36,294 nt of DNA from the NCBI GenBank assembly GCA_005880165.1, contig VBJP01000005.1, positions 528 to 36,821 of the forward strand. The letters are read 5' to 3'. This document shows positions 8,833-17,435 of this stretch, one piece after another (position 1 is the stretch's first letter; each line of letters starts with the position of its first letter). Source of the stretch: Chloroflexota bacterium (GTDB lineage: Bacteria; Chloroflexota; Limnocylindria; QHBO01). Below the pieces are notes generated by a model. That model was given only the letters and a program-made list of their open reading frames with translations. It did not search any database and had not been told where the DNA came from. The position numbers were made by a program, and so were the translations under genes.

Positions 8833-8855
8833 TAGGCTTCCCTCCGTGCGGAGGG
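8833..8855 (+). promoter_or_regulatory. Promoter -10 and inverted repeat holding the ribosome-binding site of the helicase gene
   Basis: TAGGCT at 8833-8838 could serve as the -10. A short inverted repeat follows, CCCTCC at 8840-8845 and GGAGGG at 8850-8855. The right arm is also the Shine-Dalgarno site, seven bases before the ATG at 8863. If transcription begins after 8845 the left arm would be absent from the mRNA and the site would stay open. Confidence 0.35.
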
Positions 8856-8862
8856 CGTACTG

Positions 8863-11800
8863 ATGCAGCGGCTGGAAGACGGTCGAACCGTTTATTCCGC
8901 GACGGACCTGGTTGGATTTCTCGAGTGCCAGAACCTGACGGTGCTCGAGCGCGCTTCGCTCGCGGGTGCGGTCGAACGGCCAACCCGCGACGATCCCGAG
9001 CTGGCCATCCTCCAGGAGCGGGGCCTAGAGCACGAGCGGCGGTTCCTTGCCTACCTGCGGGAGCTTGGCCACGAGATCGTAGACGGCCGGTTCGCACCTG
9101 ACGCGAGTGACGGGGCTAGCCGGCTTGAACACATCGAGCGCGACGCTGCCCGAACCCTCGAGCTCATGCACGAGAGGGCGGACGTCATCTACCAGGCCAC
9201 GCTCTTCGATGGCACCTGGCTTGGATACGTCGACTTCCTGCGGCGGGTTGATGGCGAGAGCTCCCTGGGTGAGCACCACTACGAGGTGGTTGACACCAAG
9301 CTGGCACGCCGCACCAAGGGCGGCGCGCTCCTGCAGATGTGCGTCTACTCGGACCTGCTGGCCGCCATCCAGGGCCGCATGCCAGCGCTGATGCACGTCG
9401 CACTCGGGGGCAGCGGCCACCGGATCGACAGTCATCGGCTCAACGACTACCTCGCCTATTTCCGGAGCGTAAGGGACCGATTCCAGGCGGAGATCGCGAG
9501 CAGCGCGGCAGTAGCGTTTCCGCTGGCTGCCGTCCCGCCGCCGGTCTCGCACTGCGGCGTATGTCGCTGGGACGCCTACTGCACCGCCCTGCGCGTGGAT
9601 GCGGACCACCTGAGCCAGGTAGCCGGGATGCGCAACGACCAGGTGCGACGCCTGGAAACAGCTGGCATCGGCACCTTGACCGATCTCGCGCTCCTTCCGG
9701 AGCCGCCGCCAATCGTCGACGGCATCTCCGCGGCCGCCATGACGGGCCTCCGTGACCAGGCAAGCCTGCAGCATCGGTCCCGCGGCCAGGACGCCCCGCT
9801 CTTCGAATACCTGCTGCCGCAAGCGAACCTGGGTTTGGCCGGACTTCCGCAGCCGTCACCAGGAGATCTGTTCTTCGACATCGAGGGCGATCCGTACGCA
9901 GAGGAGGACGGCCTCGAGTACCTGTTCGGGGTCTGGGATCCAGCGAATCGCGACCCCCGTGGCGAACCGGCATTCCGCACCTGGTGGGCACATGACCGTT
10001 CGCGGGAGAAGGTGGCGTTCGAGAGCTTCGTCGACTTCGTGATGGACCGATGGAGCGGCGAGCCGGGCATGCATGTCTATCACTACGCCGCCTACGAGCG
10101 CGGCCGGATGGGGATGCTGTCGACCCGCCACGCCACCCGGGAGCTCGAGGTCGACAGCATGCTGCGCGGCGGGCTCTTCGTCGACCTGTACAAGGTTGTG
10201 CGCCAGGGCCTGCGCATCGGAATTCCGAGCTACTCGATCAAGAAGCTCGAGCCGCTGTATGGCCTCGGCCGCGAGGTTGCCCTGCGCGACGCCGGCTCGA
10301 GCATCGTTCGCTACGAGGCATACATCCGTTCGGCGAGTGCCGGCGCTGCAGACGAGGCCATCCTGGCGGAGATTGCCGCCTACAACCGAGATGACTGCCG
10401 GTCGAACGCCGAACTGCGCGATTGGCTGGAAGCGCGACGAGCCGATCTCGAGGCACGCGCCGGCCGCGTCCTCGAGCGACCCCAGCTGACCGACGAGCTC
10501 GAGAAGGGCCTCACGGATCGCGACCGCCGAATCGCGGAGCTGGCGCGGAAGCTGCTCGAACGCGTTCCGCTGGTCGCCGAACTGCGCATGGCGGATCCCG
10601 AGCTCCAGGGCAGGTGGTTGCTCGCCAACCTGCTCGAGTGGCACCGACGCGAGGAGAAGGTCGAGTGGTGGGCTTTCTTCGACCGCTGCACCAAGTCGGA
10701 CGCGCAGCTCGTCGAGGATGAGGAGGCGATTGGGCAGCTCACGTGGGTCGGTGAGGTCGACCGCCCCAAGCAGTCGGTACGGCATCGTTATCGCTTCGAT
10801 CCCGAGCAGCCATATCGCTTGAAGGTGGGCGATGACGTGGCGAACCCCGCGACTCAGAAGTCAGCGGGAGCGATCGTGGCGCTCGACGCGCTCCACGGCA
10901 TCCTGGACCTGCAGTGGGGCCTCAAGCATCCCAGGCCCCACCCGACGTCGCTCATCCCGCCGGAGCCCATCAATGCGAAGGCCCAGAAGGAAGCCCTCGA
11001 ACGGATCGGCGAGTGGGTTCGCGACAACGGCATGAACGGTCCCGGGCCGTATCGGGCGGCCCGCGAGTTCCTGCTTCGGCGGCTTCCACGGGCCGGTCAG
11101 GCGGACGGCACCGATCTCGTGCCTCCGGGCGCATCCGTGGACCGGATCGCTCGGCGGCTCGTCGTTCAGCTCGACGGGACCGTCCTGCCGATCCAGGGCC
11201 CGCCAGGGGCCGGGAAGACCTATCTGGGCGCGGAAATGGTCCTTGAGCTCATTCGCGCCGGCAGGCAGGTTGCGATCACCGCGTTCACGCATCGGGCCCT
11301 GACGAACCTGCTCGACACGGTGCTCGACCATGCCCAGGCGCAGGGCTTGCCGGTACGAGCGGTCCGCAAGATCGAGACCGACGAGACGGTCCAGATCAGC
11401 TGGCGCTACGAGGCGGCCGAGAGCAATGACGAGGTCCTGCGCCTGGTGCGTAACCGGCATGTGGACGTGGCCGCGGGCACGGCTTGGCTGTGGGCTCGCG
11501 GAGATTTCGAGGATCAGGTCGACACGATCTTCGTCGACGAGGCGGGGCAAATGTCCCTCGCCAACGTGGTCGCCGTCTCACGCGCGGCGCGGAACGTGGT
11601 GCTCCTAGGCGATCCACAGCAGCTCTCCCAGGTGAAGAAGGGCGCCCATCCGGACGGAGTGGATCGCTCTTCGCTGGAGTTCGTGCTCGATGGGCGCGCC
11701 GTCATCGATCCCCGACGCGGCCTCTTCCTTCCGGAGACACATCGGCTTCATCCGGACGTCAACACATTCACCAGCGAGATCTTCTACGAGGGCAAGCTCC

Positions 11801-12365
11801 GGGCAGCCCCGGAGACCGCTCTCCAGTCGATGCATGCCGCCGGTGACCTGACCGGAACCGGCGTCCGATGGCGAGCCGTCGCTCATCGCGGGAATCGGAC
11901 CTCGAGCGAGGAGGAGGCTGACCTCATCGAGGCCCTGTATCGGGACCTTCTCGGTGGGGAATGGACCTCTTCGCGTGCCCCGGCACAGCCGCTCAGCCCG
12001 ACCTCCGTGCTGGTCCTCGCACCGTACAACGCCCAAGTCGAGCTGCTCACGGACCGGACAAGCTCCAGGGCCAGGAGGCTGCAGTCGTGCTCTACTCGCT
12101 GGCAAGCTCCTCGCAGGACGAGTTGCCTCGATCGATGGAGTTCCTGTATTCCCTCAACCGGCTCAACGTGGCGACCTCGCGCGGTCGGTGTCTTGCGGTG
12201 ATCGTCGGATCGCCTGAGCTCCTGAAGGTCCGCGTCCACACGCCGCTCCAGATGCGGCTGGCCAACGCGCTCTGTCGGTTCGTCGAGATGGCCGGTGGCG
12301 AGGCGGGAGCTAGACTTCCTGGATCGGTTCTGGCGCCGCTTCCAGCGCCAGCGACGCCGAGTTGA
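8863..12365 (+). CDS. TM0106-type RecB-like nuclease / RNase H-like / SF1 helicase fusion, frame interrupted near 12055
   Basis: A large DNA-processing protein with three modules. First is a RecB/Cas4-like nuclease, about 1-245, with Asp124 (GYVDFL), Asp144-x-Lys146 and Gln158, plus four Cys (22, 231, 234, 240) placed like the iron-sulfur cluster of AddB and Cas4. Second is an RNase H-like exonuclease module starting at LFFDIEGDP, with Asp339 and Glu341. Third is an SF1 helicase of the Upf1/Dna2 type, with Walker A GPPGAGKT (Lys785), Walker B FVDEAGQ (Asp892, Glu893), LLGDPQQL and VLAPYNAQ. At about 12050-12060 the frame changes. The original frame runs to 12201 in unrelated sequence. The true tail (DKLQGQEAAVVLYS, NRLNVATSRGRCLAV, ending at 12365) lies one frame over. 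Residues expected before DKLQGQEA (of the form GTV) are absent, so roughly 31-37 bases seem lost. The tail overlaps msrB convergently by 56 bases. Confidence 0.88.
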
Positions 12366-12723
12366 TGCAGTAGCGCAGCCCGGTGGGGCGCGGGCCGTCC
12401 GGGAAGACGTGCCCGAGATGACCACCGCAGGCCGAACAGTGGACCTCGGTTCTGCTCATGAAGAACGAGCGGTCGGTCTCCGTGTCCACGCTGCCGTCGT
12501 TGACCGGGTTCGTAAAGCTCGGCCACCCGGTTCCCGACTCGAATTTGGTGTCGCTGCTGAAGAGTGGGTTGCCGCACGCGGCGCAGCGGTACAGGCCGGG
12601 CGTGTGCTCATCCCAGTAGATGCCGGTAAAAGCGCGCTCGGTGCCCTTCTCGCGAAGGACATGATATTGCTCGGGTGTCAGCTCCTGGCGCCACGTGGCG
12701 TCGGGCTTTTCAATCTTCTGCAT
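12310..12723 (-). CDS. msrB: Peptide-methionine (R)-S-oxide reductase MsrB
   Basis: 137 residues, the normal length for a single-domain MsrB, which repairs the R-epimer of methionine sulfoxide in proteins. Two zinc-binding CxxC pairs are present, Cys47/Cys50 and Cys96/Cys99. GTGWPSF (64-70) and the HLGHVFPDGP segment (102-111) line the active site. The catalytic Cys is Cys119 in RYCINSASL. The ATG at 12723 is chosen because the conserved family N-terminus (KPDATWRQELTPEQY) begins right after it. A CACAAT hexamer lies six bases upstream. The longer in-frame sequence to 12804 crosses a terminator hairpin and has no family similarity. The 3-prime end overlaps the helicase tail on the opposite strand. 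Confidence 0.95.
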   Translation of the reverse strand: MQKIEKPDATWRQELTPEQYHVLREKGTERAFTGIYWDEHTPGLYRCAACGNPLFSSDTKFESGTGWPSFTNPVNDGSVDTETDRSFFMSRTEVHCSACGGHLGHVFPDGPRPTGLRYCINSASLALEAAPEPIQEV

Positions 12724-12729
12724 GACCAC

Positions 12730-12735
12730 ATTGTG
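12730..12735 (-). promoter_or_regulatory. -10 hexamer of msrB
   Basis: CACAAT on the minus strand, exactly six bases before the msrB ATG. It matches four of six consensus positions. Confidence 0.4.
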
Positions 12736-12785
12736 GGACCGATGCGGCGCGACGCAACTCGGCGAACGGCGAGGTGAAGACACGA

Positions 12786-12818
12786 AAACGCCGGCCCCGG
12801 GCACTGGGGCCGGCGTTT
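12786..12818 (-). terminator. Strong hairpin terminator after the repeat-rich surface protein gene
   Basis: A perfect 13-bp stem (arms 12786-12798 and 12806-12818) with a 7-base loop, very GC-rich. On the minus strand it is followed by a short T run. It lies 28 bases past the stop of the 12847 gene and upstream of the msrB promoter, so it separates the two transcription units. Confidence 0.7.
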
Positions 12819-12846
12819 CGCAGGGAGGGGCAGGACTCCCCTTCCG

Positions 12847-14013
12847 TCACGGGCGATCCGCGAGCGCCGAACGACGGATAAATGGGTGGGCCGCGATCAC
12901 GAGCAGCAGCCCAAGCGCCGCGAGCAGCGGACTCAAGACGGACGCCGGTGTCGTTGCCGTGTCAGGTAGCGTCGGGCCTCCATGGCCGGCGGCCGGCGCG
13001 CTGACGCCCTGGGTGCCGCTGCCATCGATGCCCGGCTGCGGGGAAGGCGCCCCGCCACTCGATTGTGAGCCGCCGCTTCCAGGCTGATCGCCATTGCCTT
13101 GCTGATCGGACGCCTGGGAGCCGCCGGATCCATTCTGGTCGCCACCCGTGGCGCCCTGAACGTCACCTTCGCCTGTCTGGTCGCCAGTCCCGCCGGTGTC
13201 GCCCTGCTGGTCCTGGCCCTGATCGCCAGTCCCGCCGGTGTCGCCCTGCTGGTCCTGGCCCTGATCGCCAGTCCCGCCGGTGTCGCCCTGCTGGTCCTGG
13301 CCCTGATCGCCAGTGTCGTCCGGCTGCTCGCCGCTGCCGGCGTCGCCCTGCTGCTGCTGGCCCTGATCGCCGGTGTCGTCCGGCTGCTCGCCGCTGCCGG
13401 CGTCGCCCTGCTGATCCTGGCCCTGATCGCCGGTGTCGCCCTGCTGATCCTGGCCCTGATCGCCAGTGTCGCCCGGCTGATCCTGGCCCTGATCGCCGGT
13501 GTCGCCCGGCTGCTCGCCGCTGCCGCCAGAGCCTTCGCTAGACCCCTCGCAGCCGTCCGCGACCCAGAAGGTCTTGTTGCGCGAATTCGACGCGTCCGCC
13601 GCGAGATACTCCAGCCGATAGTGGCCGGCGCCGAGCGTCATTACATCGGTCTCGTCCGTACCTGACGGAGTGCTGTCCCATGATCCACTCGAAACCTGGC
13701 TGCCGTCGCCGGTCGGTGGCCAGCTCAGGATCTGCCAGGTACCCGCGGTCGGCGGGTCGTACTCGAACACGATCGAGAATCCGCAGACGTGCGGATCGTT
13801 GGCAGTCTCCGGGACCAGATCACTCGTAGTCGCGTCGCGCAGCTTGACGGTCCCCGGCGCCGCACCGCCATTGCCGTTGGGTGCGCTGTCGCTATTCTTG
13901 GCCCACGTAGGCGCAATGGAGAGCGCCAGCGACAGGACCAGCGTAGAAACGCCGGCGCCAAGGAGCGCGCGGCGTGTGGGACTCAGGCGGCGAGGGCGGT
14001 GCGGGTGGTGCAT
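12847..14013 (-). CDS. Secreted repeat-rich surface protein with an LPDTA sorting-type C-terminus
   Basis: 388 residues from the ATG at 14013; a TTG at 14028 would add five. The N-terminus has many Arg and His and a TRRALLG sequence before a hydrophobic segment ending near TWAK, which looks like a Tat-type or long Sec signal peptide. A folded domain of about 110 residues follows (VCGFSIVFEYD, WQILSWPP, HYRLEYLAAD), with one Cys near each end. Next comes a low-complexity region rich in Gly, Asp, Gln and Thr, built from 11-, 14- and 20-residue repeats. The end is LPDTA, a hydrophobic helix of about 20 residues and a basic tail (RRSALADRP): the layout of a sortase substrate, although the motif is LPxTA, not LPxTG. 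No sortase gene is in the window. Probably displayed on the cell surface; its function is unknown. Confidence 0.82.
   Translation of the reverse strand: MHHPHRPRRLSPTRRALLGAGVSTLVLSLALSIAPTWAKNSDSAPNGNGGAAPGTVKLRDATTSDLVPETANDPHVCGFSIVFEYDPPTAGTWQILSWPPTGDGSQVSSGSWDSTPSGTDETDVMTLGAGHYRLEYLAADASNSRNKTFWVADGCEGSSEGSGGSGEQPGDTGDQGQDQPGDTGDQGQDQQGDTGDQGQDQQGDAGSGEQPDDTGDQGQQQQGDAGSGEQPDDTGDQGQDQQGDTGGTGDQGQDQQGDTGGTGDQGQDQQGDTGGTGDQTGEGDVQGATGGDQNGSGGSQASDQQGNGDQPGSGGSQSSGGAPSPQPGIDGSGTQGVSAPAAGHGGPTLPDTATTPASVLSPLLAALGLLLVIAAHPFIRRSALADRP
13183..13494. repeat. Tandem repeats of 42, 60 and 33 bp inside the surface-protein gene
   Basis: Three perfect 42-bp copies lie at 13183-13224, 13225-13266 and 13267-13308. 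Then come two near-identical 60-bp copies (13309-13368 and 13369-13428) and two 33-bp copies (13429-13461 and 13462-13494). Each ends in the same CTGGCCCTGATC core on the plus strand. All lengths are multiples of three, so the copies vary the protein (GDTGGTGDQGQDQQ-like units) without breaking the frame. Identity of the 42-bp copies points to recent amplification. Confidence 0.9.
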
Positions 14014-14170
14014 CGGTTTCGATTCCAATGAATGCGGATCAATTGCCAGTAGGATCCCTGTCCTAGGCCCACCCGGCTATGGCGAACTAGTACCTCCGGG
14101 TCAAACCGCGCTCAGCGACATCCCGCCCTAACCGCCCAGGTGCGGTGCAGTGCAGTACTCGGGCAGTACC

Positions 14171-15334
14171 TCAGGGGGAGGCTGAGCTCGTCGCGCCAGG
14201 GAGTGAGGAGCTGAAGCGACTGAGGCGGAAGAGACCGATGTCGTGCCGGGTCGATCCGTGCATCGCGAGGTCGGCCATGATCTCGCCAACCACGCTGCAG
14301 AACTTGTAACCGTGCCCGCTGAACCCAGCTGCGAAGCTTACGGCTGGTGACTCTGCGAGGGTGTCGATGATGAAGTGCTCGTCGGGAGCGTTCACGAACA
14401 TGCACGCCTTCAGCATGAGGGTGGGTCCCGCTCCGTCCGGGAAGTAACGCTCAGCGAAACCGCGGAGCAGCTTCTCATCTTCCGGGCGGGCGGAGCGATC
14501 CGGGTCGTCCGGATCGATCGGTTGGCGAAGGTGATGAAACTTTCCGAACTTGAAGCCGGGGACGTCATGGACGGGAAAGCCGTAGAAGCTCCCCTCTTCC
14601 ACGTCCAGGACGAAGACCGGGAAGACCTCCGGGGCGAAGAGCTCAGGCCGCGTGGGCTGTAGCCATGCAAGGACCTGGCGTTCCGGCACCGCGAGCTCGT
14701 TGAGCGACGGGACGAGATTGCGTGCCCACGCTCCGGCGCAGATCACGAGGCGGTCCGCCTCCTCGGTACCGGACTCGGTCTCGACCTCCACCCCGTCCTC
14801 CGTCGCGCGCCAGGAAAGGACGCGCTGCCGGAAGCGCAGCGCCGCGCCGTATCGCAGCGCAACGTTGACGTGAGCCAGGATCGAGCGCTCCGCGAGCAGG
14901 AACCCGCCATCCGGCTGAAGGACGACGCGAGTCTCCGGTGGCAGGCGGCGGTACGCAGGGAAACGCTCCTCCAGGTGGAACGCGTCGAGGACCTCGTGGG
15001 GCAGGTCATGCTCCTCCGCCGCCCGCAGAGCGCCGCGGAACATCGGTCCATCTTCAGGGCCGCCCTCCAGGCTTCCCGTTGTGATCAGGAGCCGCTCCTG
15101 GACGTCGGCCTCGAGCGCGTGCCACAGCTCATATGCCCGTCGCAGGAGCGGCACATACGAGGGATCTTCGTGATAGGCCAGCCGGATGATACGAGTCAGG
15201 CCGTGCGAGGAGCCTCGCTCATGCAGCAGATCGAACTGCTCGAGGCCCAGGACTCGCCACCCGCGCCTGGCCAGATGCGCGGCGGTTGCACTCCCCATCC
15301 CGCCCAACCCGATGACGATCGCGTCGTAGCTCAC
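14171..15334 (-). CDS. Sarcosine oxidase / N-methyl-L-tryptophan oxidase family flavoenzyme
   Basis: 387 residues, the usual length of monomeric sarcosine oxidase (MSOX/SolA). The FAD-binding loop GLGGMGSAT is at 9-17 and an acidic residue follows the second strand (GLEQFD). The GSSHGLTRIIRLAY segment near residues 41-54 is a family signature. The end of the protein has KACMFVNAPDEHFIID with Cys311, which matches the Cys that binds FAD covalently in this family, and the FSGHGYKF motif (327-334). The enzyme oxidises an N-methyl or related secondary amine with oxygen, giving hydrogen peroxide; the actual substrate cannot be read from the sequence. The start is a GTG at 15334, with a CATGAT hexamer six bases upstream. 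No folate-dependent or glycine-cleavage genes are nearby. Confidence 0.92.
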   Translation of the reverse strand: MSYDAIVIGLGGMGSATAAHLARRGWRVLGLEQFDLLHERGSSHGLTRIIRLAYHEDPSYVPLLRRAYELWHALEADVQERLLITTGSLEGGPEDGPMFRGALRAAEEHDLPHEVLDAFHLEERFPAYRRLPPETRVVLQPDGGFLLAERSILAHVNVALRYGAALRFRQRVLSWRATEDGVEVETESGTEEADRLVICAGAWARNLVPSLNELAVPERQVLAWLQPTRPELFAPEVFPVFVLDVEEGSFYGFPVHDVPGFKFGKFHHLRQPIDPDDPDRSARPEDEKLLRGFAERYFPDGAGPTLMLKACMFVNAPDEHFIIDTLAESPAVSFAAGFSGHGYKFCSVVGEIMADLAMHGSTRHDIGLFRLSRFSSSLPGATSSASP

Positions 15335-15340
15335 CCCGTC

Positions 15341-15346
15341 ATCATG
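15341..15346 (-). promoter_or_regulatory. -10 hexamer of the sarcosine-oxidase-family gene
   Basis: CATGAT on the minus strand, exactly six bases before the GTG at 15334. It lies in the 54-base gap after the DUF3090 gene, so the flavoenzyme gene may have its own leaderless transcript. Confidence 0.35.
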
Positions 15347-15388
15347 GCCAACGGGATCAACGCCGCGATGCGCAACCGCTGGGTCCCC

Positions 15389-15922
15389 TCAGTTGGAATT
15401 GCCGTTCATCCGAACACAGAAGTGGCCGCCCGGATCGAGGGGCTGGCCGCAGTACGGACATGCTGAGCGTCCGGCCTGCACGAGCGCGGCAGCCGCGGTA
15501 GCGAACTGGCCCGCCTCCAATGAGCTCAGGCGGACGCGCAGCAGGTCAGGACCGTCAGGATCGTCGTCGGCGACTTCCGGATAGTTGCCCTCTTCATCGA
15601 TCGGGCGTGCCTCGAGCATGAGCGACGCCGAGGCGGGGTCCCAGCCGAGGGCCAGCACGCCAACCCGGAAGAGCTCGACCATGGGTTCGGCGAGCTCAGA
15701 GGTGGCAGGCGATCCAGCGGACGGCTCGAGCGCCTCCCCGACGGCCATCAGCAGCTCGCCGATTCGCTGCGCCAGCGCGCTGACCTGCGTCTTCTCCAGG
15801 CCCAGCGTGACGACGGCGCCGCGCTGACGAGCCTGCAGGAAGAAGGCTCGGCTCCCGGGCTGACCAACTGCGCCGGCCACGAAGCGATCCGGCTGGTCGA
15901 AGAGGAAGAGGCGACGCGTCAC
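15389..15922 (-). CDS. DUF3090 family protein with C-terminal zinc ribbon
   Basis: 177 residues. The N-terminal region (FDQPDRFVAGAVGQPGSRAFFLQARQ) and the centre (EKTQVSALAQRIGELL) are the hallmark of DUF3090, a family known mainly from Actinobacteria and Chloroflexi. In Actinobacteria it is often next to a histidine phosphatase and an SCO1664-type protein; neither is here. The C-terminus has Cys-Pro-Tyr-Cys, then His and Cys in CGQPLDPGGHFCVRMNG, a likely small zinc-binding knuckle. The biochemical role of the family is unknown. The GTG start is preceded six bases upstream by TAGCAT, a clean example of the leaderless arrangement in this window. Confidence 0.9.
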   Translation of the reverse strand: MTRRLFLFDQPDRFVAGAVGQPGSRAFFLQARQRGAVVTLGLEKTQVSALAQRIGELLMAVGEALEPSAGSPATSELAEPMVELFRVGVLALGWDPASASLMLEARPIDEEGNYPEVADDDPDGPDLLRVRLSSLEAGQFATAAAALVQAGRSACPYCGQPLDPGGHFCVRMNGNSN

Positions 15923-15928
15923 GATGGC

Positions 15929-15934
15929 ATGCTA
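15929..15934 (-). promoter_or_regulatory. -10 hexamer of the DUF3090 gene
   Basis: TAGCAT on the minus strand, exactly six bases before the GTG at 15922. Confidence 0.5.
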
Positions 15935-15990
15935 CAGGCCGGATGCGCTCGGGACGTGAGGGGGGCGAGGAAAGAGAAGGCACAAACGGA

Positions 15991-16023
15991 AGGGATCGGA
16001 GAAGTGCCCGCTCTCCGATCCCT
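15991..16023 (-). terminator. Perfect 12-bp hairpin downstream of the XRE-TPR gene
   Basis: Arms at 15991-16002 and 16012-16023 are exact inverted repeats around a 9-base loop. It lies about 100 bases past the stop of the XRE-TPR gene on the minus strand and upstream of the DUF3090 promoter. There is only a poor T tract (TTCCGTTTG) after it on that strand, so termination is likely but not certain. The rest of the gap 15935-16124 shows nothing else clear. Confidence 0.45.
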
Positions 16024-16124
16024 CTCCCCCGTCATCCCACGATTGGGTCGCCGCCCCCGCGACGTGTGCCCACCCAACCGGGTTGTGGCTCAGCCTAAAG
16101 GCACCGAACCGCACCTGTCAATAC

Positions 16125-17423
16125 TCAATTGACTGACAGCGCCTCTCGGGTCAGCTCATAAGCGCCGCGGTGATCACCGGCTGCCGCCCGCACATCTGCC
16201 CACTCGCGCAGGACCTCGCGCACGCGGCTGGGCGACCCGCTTTCACGGGCGAGCGCGGCTGCCTCCCCAAAGGCCTCCTCCGATGCAACCGCGTCTCCGG
16301 CGTCGCGCAGGAGCCGGGCGCCAGTCAGGACGGCAGCCATCAACGCGAGCTGGTTCCCCGTCGCCCGCGCGAGCTCGGCGGACTGCCGGGCGAGGACGCG
16401 CGCCGCGGCCTGGTCACCCCCGGCCAGGGCAATCTGGGCTTCCGTCTCGAGGATCGCCGACAGCAGGCGATCGTCCCCGAGACGCTCTGACTGCTCACGT
16501 GCCTGGTCGGCCATCTCCCGCGCCCGCCCGACGTTGCCGGCGGCCAGGTACGCAAGCGCGAGATCGTTCTCGATTCCTGCGCTCTCCAGCTCCGCGCCGG
16601 CGGCGCGGTAGAGCGCCAGGCCCTGCGTGCCGGTGCGGATCGCAGCTTCTACATCGCCCGTCTCGCGGTAGCTCACCGCGAGACTGAAGAGAAACGTCGC
16701 TCGGCGTCGATCGTCGAGGTCGGCGGCCATCCCCCGCGCGGCCTCGAGGTAGCTCAGCGAGCGGGCGTGCTCGCCGCTGCGCGATTCGACCGCAGCCAGG
16801 GCCATGAGCAGGCGCAGCTCGAAATCGGGCTCCACGGCGAGTCCGCCTCGCACGCGCTCGAGGAGCGCCGTCAGCAGGCCGCGTGCATCGGCCTCGTTGT
16901 CGGACTCGTAGAGGCCATATGCGAGCCAGTAGCGGGACAGCGCTTCGTCGGCCGGACGCTGCAGTCCGGCGAAGATCCGGGCCGCCTCGGAGGCTGCCGC
17001 GATCGCCTGGCGTCCGTGGTCCATGCGCGCCTCGGCCTCCGCCAGCCCGCGCAAGAGCTCCGCTCGGCCAGGCTCGTCCCGCTGGTCGCTCAGCAGAGTG
17101 CGGTAGCCGTCCGCCGCCGCCTGCCACTCCCCCGCCGCGAGGTGCATGTCGACCTCGAGCCGGCTCCAGGCCGGATGCTGCTCATCCAGGAAGTGACTAG
17201 GGGGTAGTCCCAGGCGCTGGGAGAGATACGTCAGCGCCACCATCGATGGACGCGCGATGCCGGTCTCGAGCGCGCTGACGTAGGCCTTCGTGTAGTGATC
17301 GCCTGCCAGCTGCTGCTGGGTGAGCCCGGCTCGGCGGCGCGCCTCGCGGATGCGCTCGCCGATTCGCTGCGCGAGTGCCGCGTCATGTGCCGATGGGCGC
17401 GCCGTGGTGCTCGTGCGAGGCAT
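16125..17423 (-). CDS. XRE-family regulator with helix-turn-helix and TPR-like repeats
   Basis: 432 residues from the ATG at 17423. The N-terminal HTH, about 18-75, reads RIREARRRAGLTQQQLAG, then KAYVSALETGIARPSM, then LSQRLGLPPSHFL, the standard XRE (lambda Cro/CI-like) pattern. The rest is a chain of helical pairs of about 35-40 residues, TPR-like, rich in Ala, Leu and Glu. This is the layout of sensors that bind a peptide or protein partner, as in the Rgg/PlcR or actinobacterial regulator groups; the partner here is unknown. The start is fixed by TACACT six bases upstream. That hexamer overlaps codons of a possible longer reading frame, which is another reason to reject the extension to 17684. 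A CTTGGCAAG inverted repeat just upstream could be an operator but is short. Confidence 0.88.
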   Translation of the reverse strand: MPRTSTTARPSAHDAALAQRIGERIREARRRAGLTQQQLAGDHYTKAYVSALETGIARPSMVALTYLSQRLGLPPSHFLDEQHPAWSRLEVDMHLAAGEWQAAADGYRTLLSDQRDEPGRAELLRGLAEAEARMDHGRQAIAAASEAARIFAGLQRPADEALSRYWLAYGLYESDNEADARGLLTALLERVRGGLAVEPDFELRLLMALAAVESRSGEHARSLSYLEAARGMAADLDDRRRATFLFSLAVSYRETGDVEAAIRTGTQGLALYRAAGAELESAGIENDLALAYLAAGNVGRAREMADQAREQSERLGDDRLLSAILETEAQIALAGGDQAAARVLARQSAELARATGNQLALMAAVLTGARLLRDAGDAVASEEAFGEAAALARESGSPSRVREVLREWADVRAAAGDHRGAYELTREALSVN

Positions 17424-17429
17424 GGCGGA

Positions 17430-17435
17430 AGTGTA
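17430..17435 (-). promoter_or_regulatory. -10 hexamer of the XRE-TPR gene
   Basis: TACACT on the minus strand, exactly six bases before the ATG at 17423. The same hexamer and spacing occur before the cyclase gene at 5752. Confidence 0.5.

Noticed and set aside
8672..8862. Possible tRNA-like piece (CTCTGAA loop, TTCGACC)
   Set aside because: The sequences around these parts do not pair into anticodon or T stems, so no cloverleaf can be formed.
13183..13494. CRISPR array
   Set aside because: The repeats are directly tandem with no unique spacers, lie within a coding frame, and are all multiples of three bases.
13099..13665. Plus-strand frame of 188 codons encoding a highly hydrophobic repeat protein (VALLVLALIA units)
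   Set aside because: It is the antisense reading of the GDQGQDQQ repeats. Codons such as CAG and GAC read backwards give Leu and Val. It has no start signal, and the sense strand has a clear signal peptide, sorting signal and terminator.
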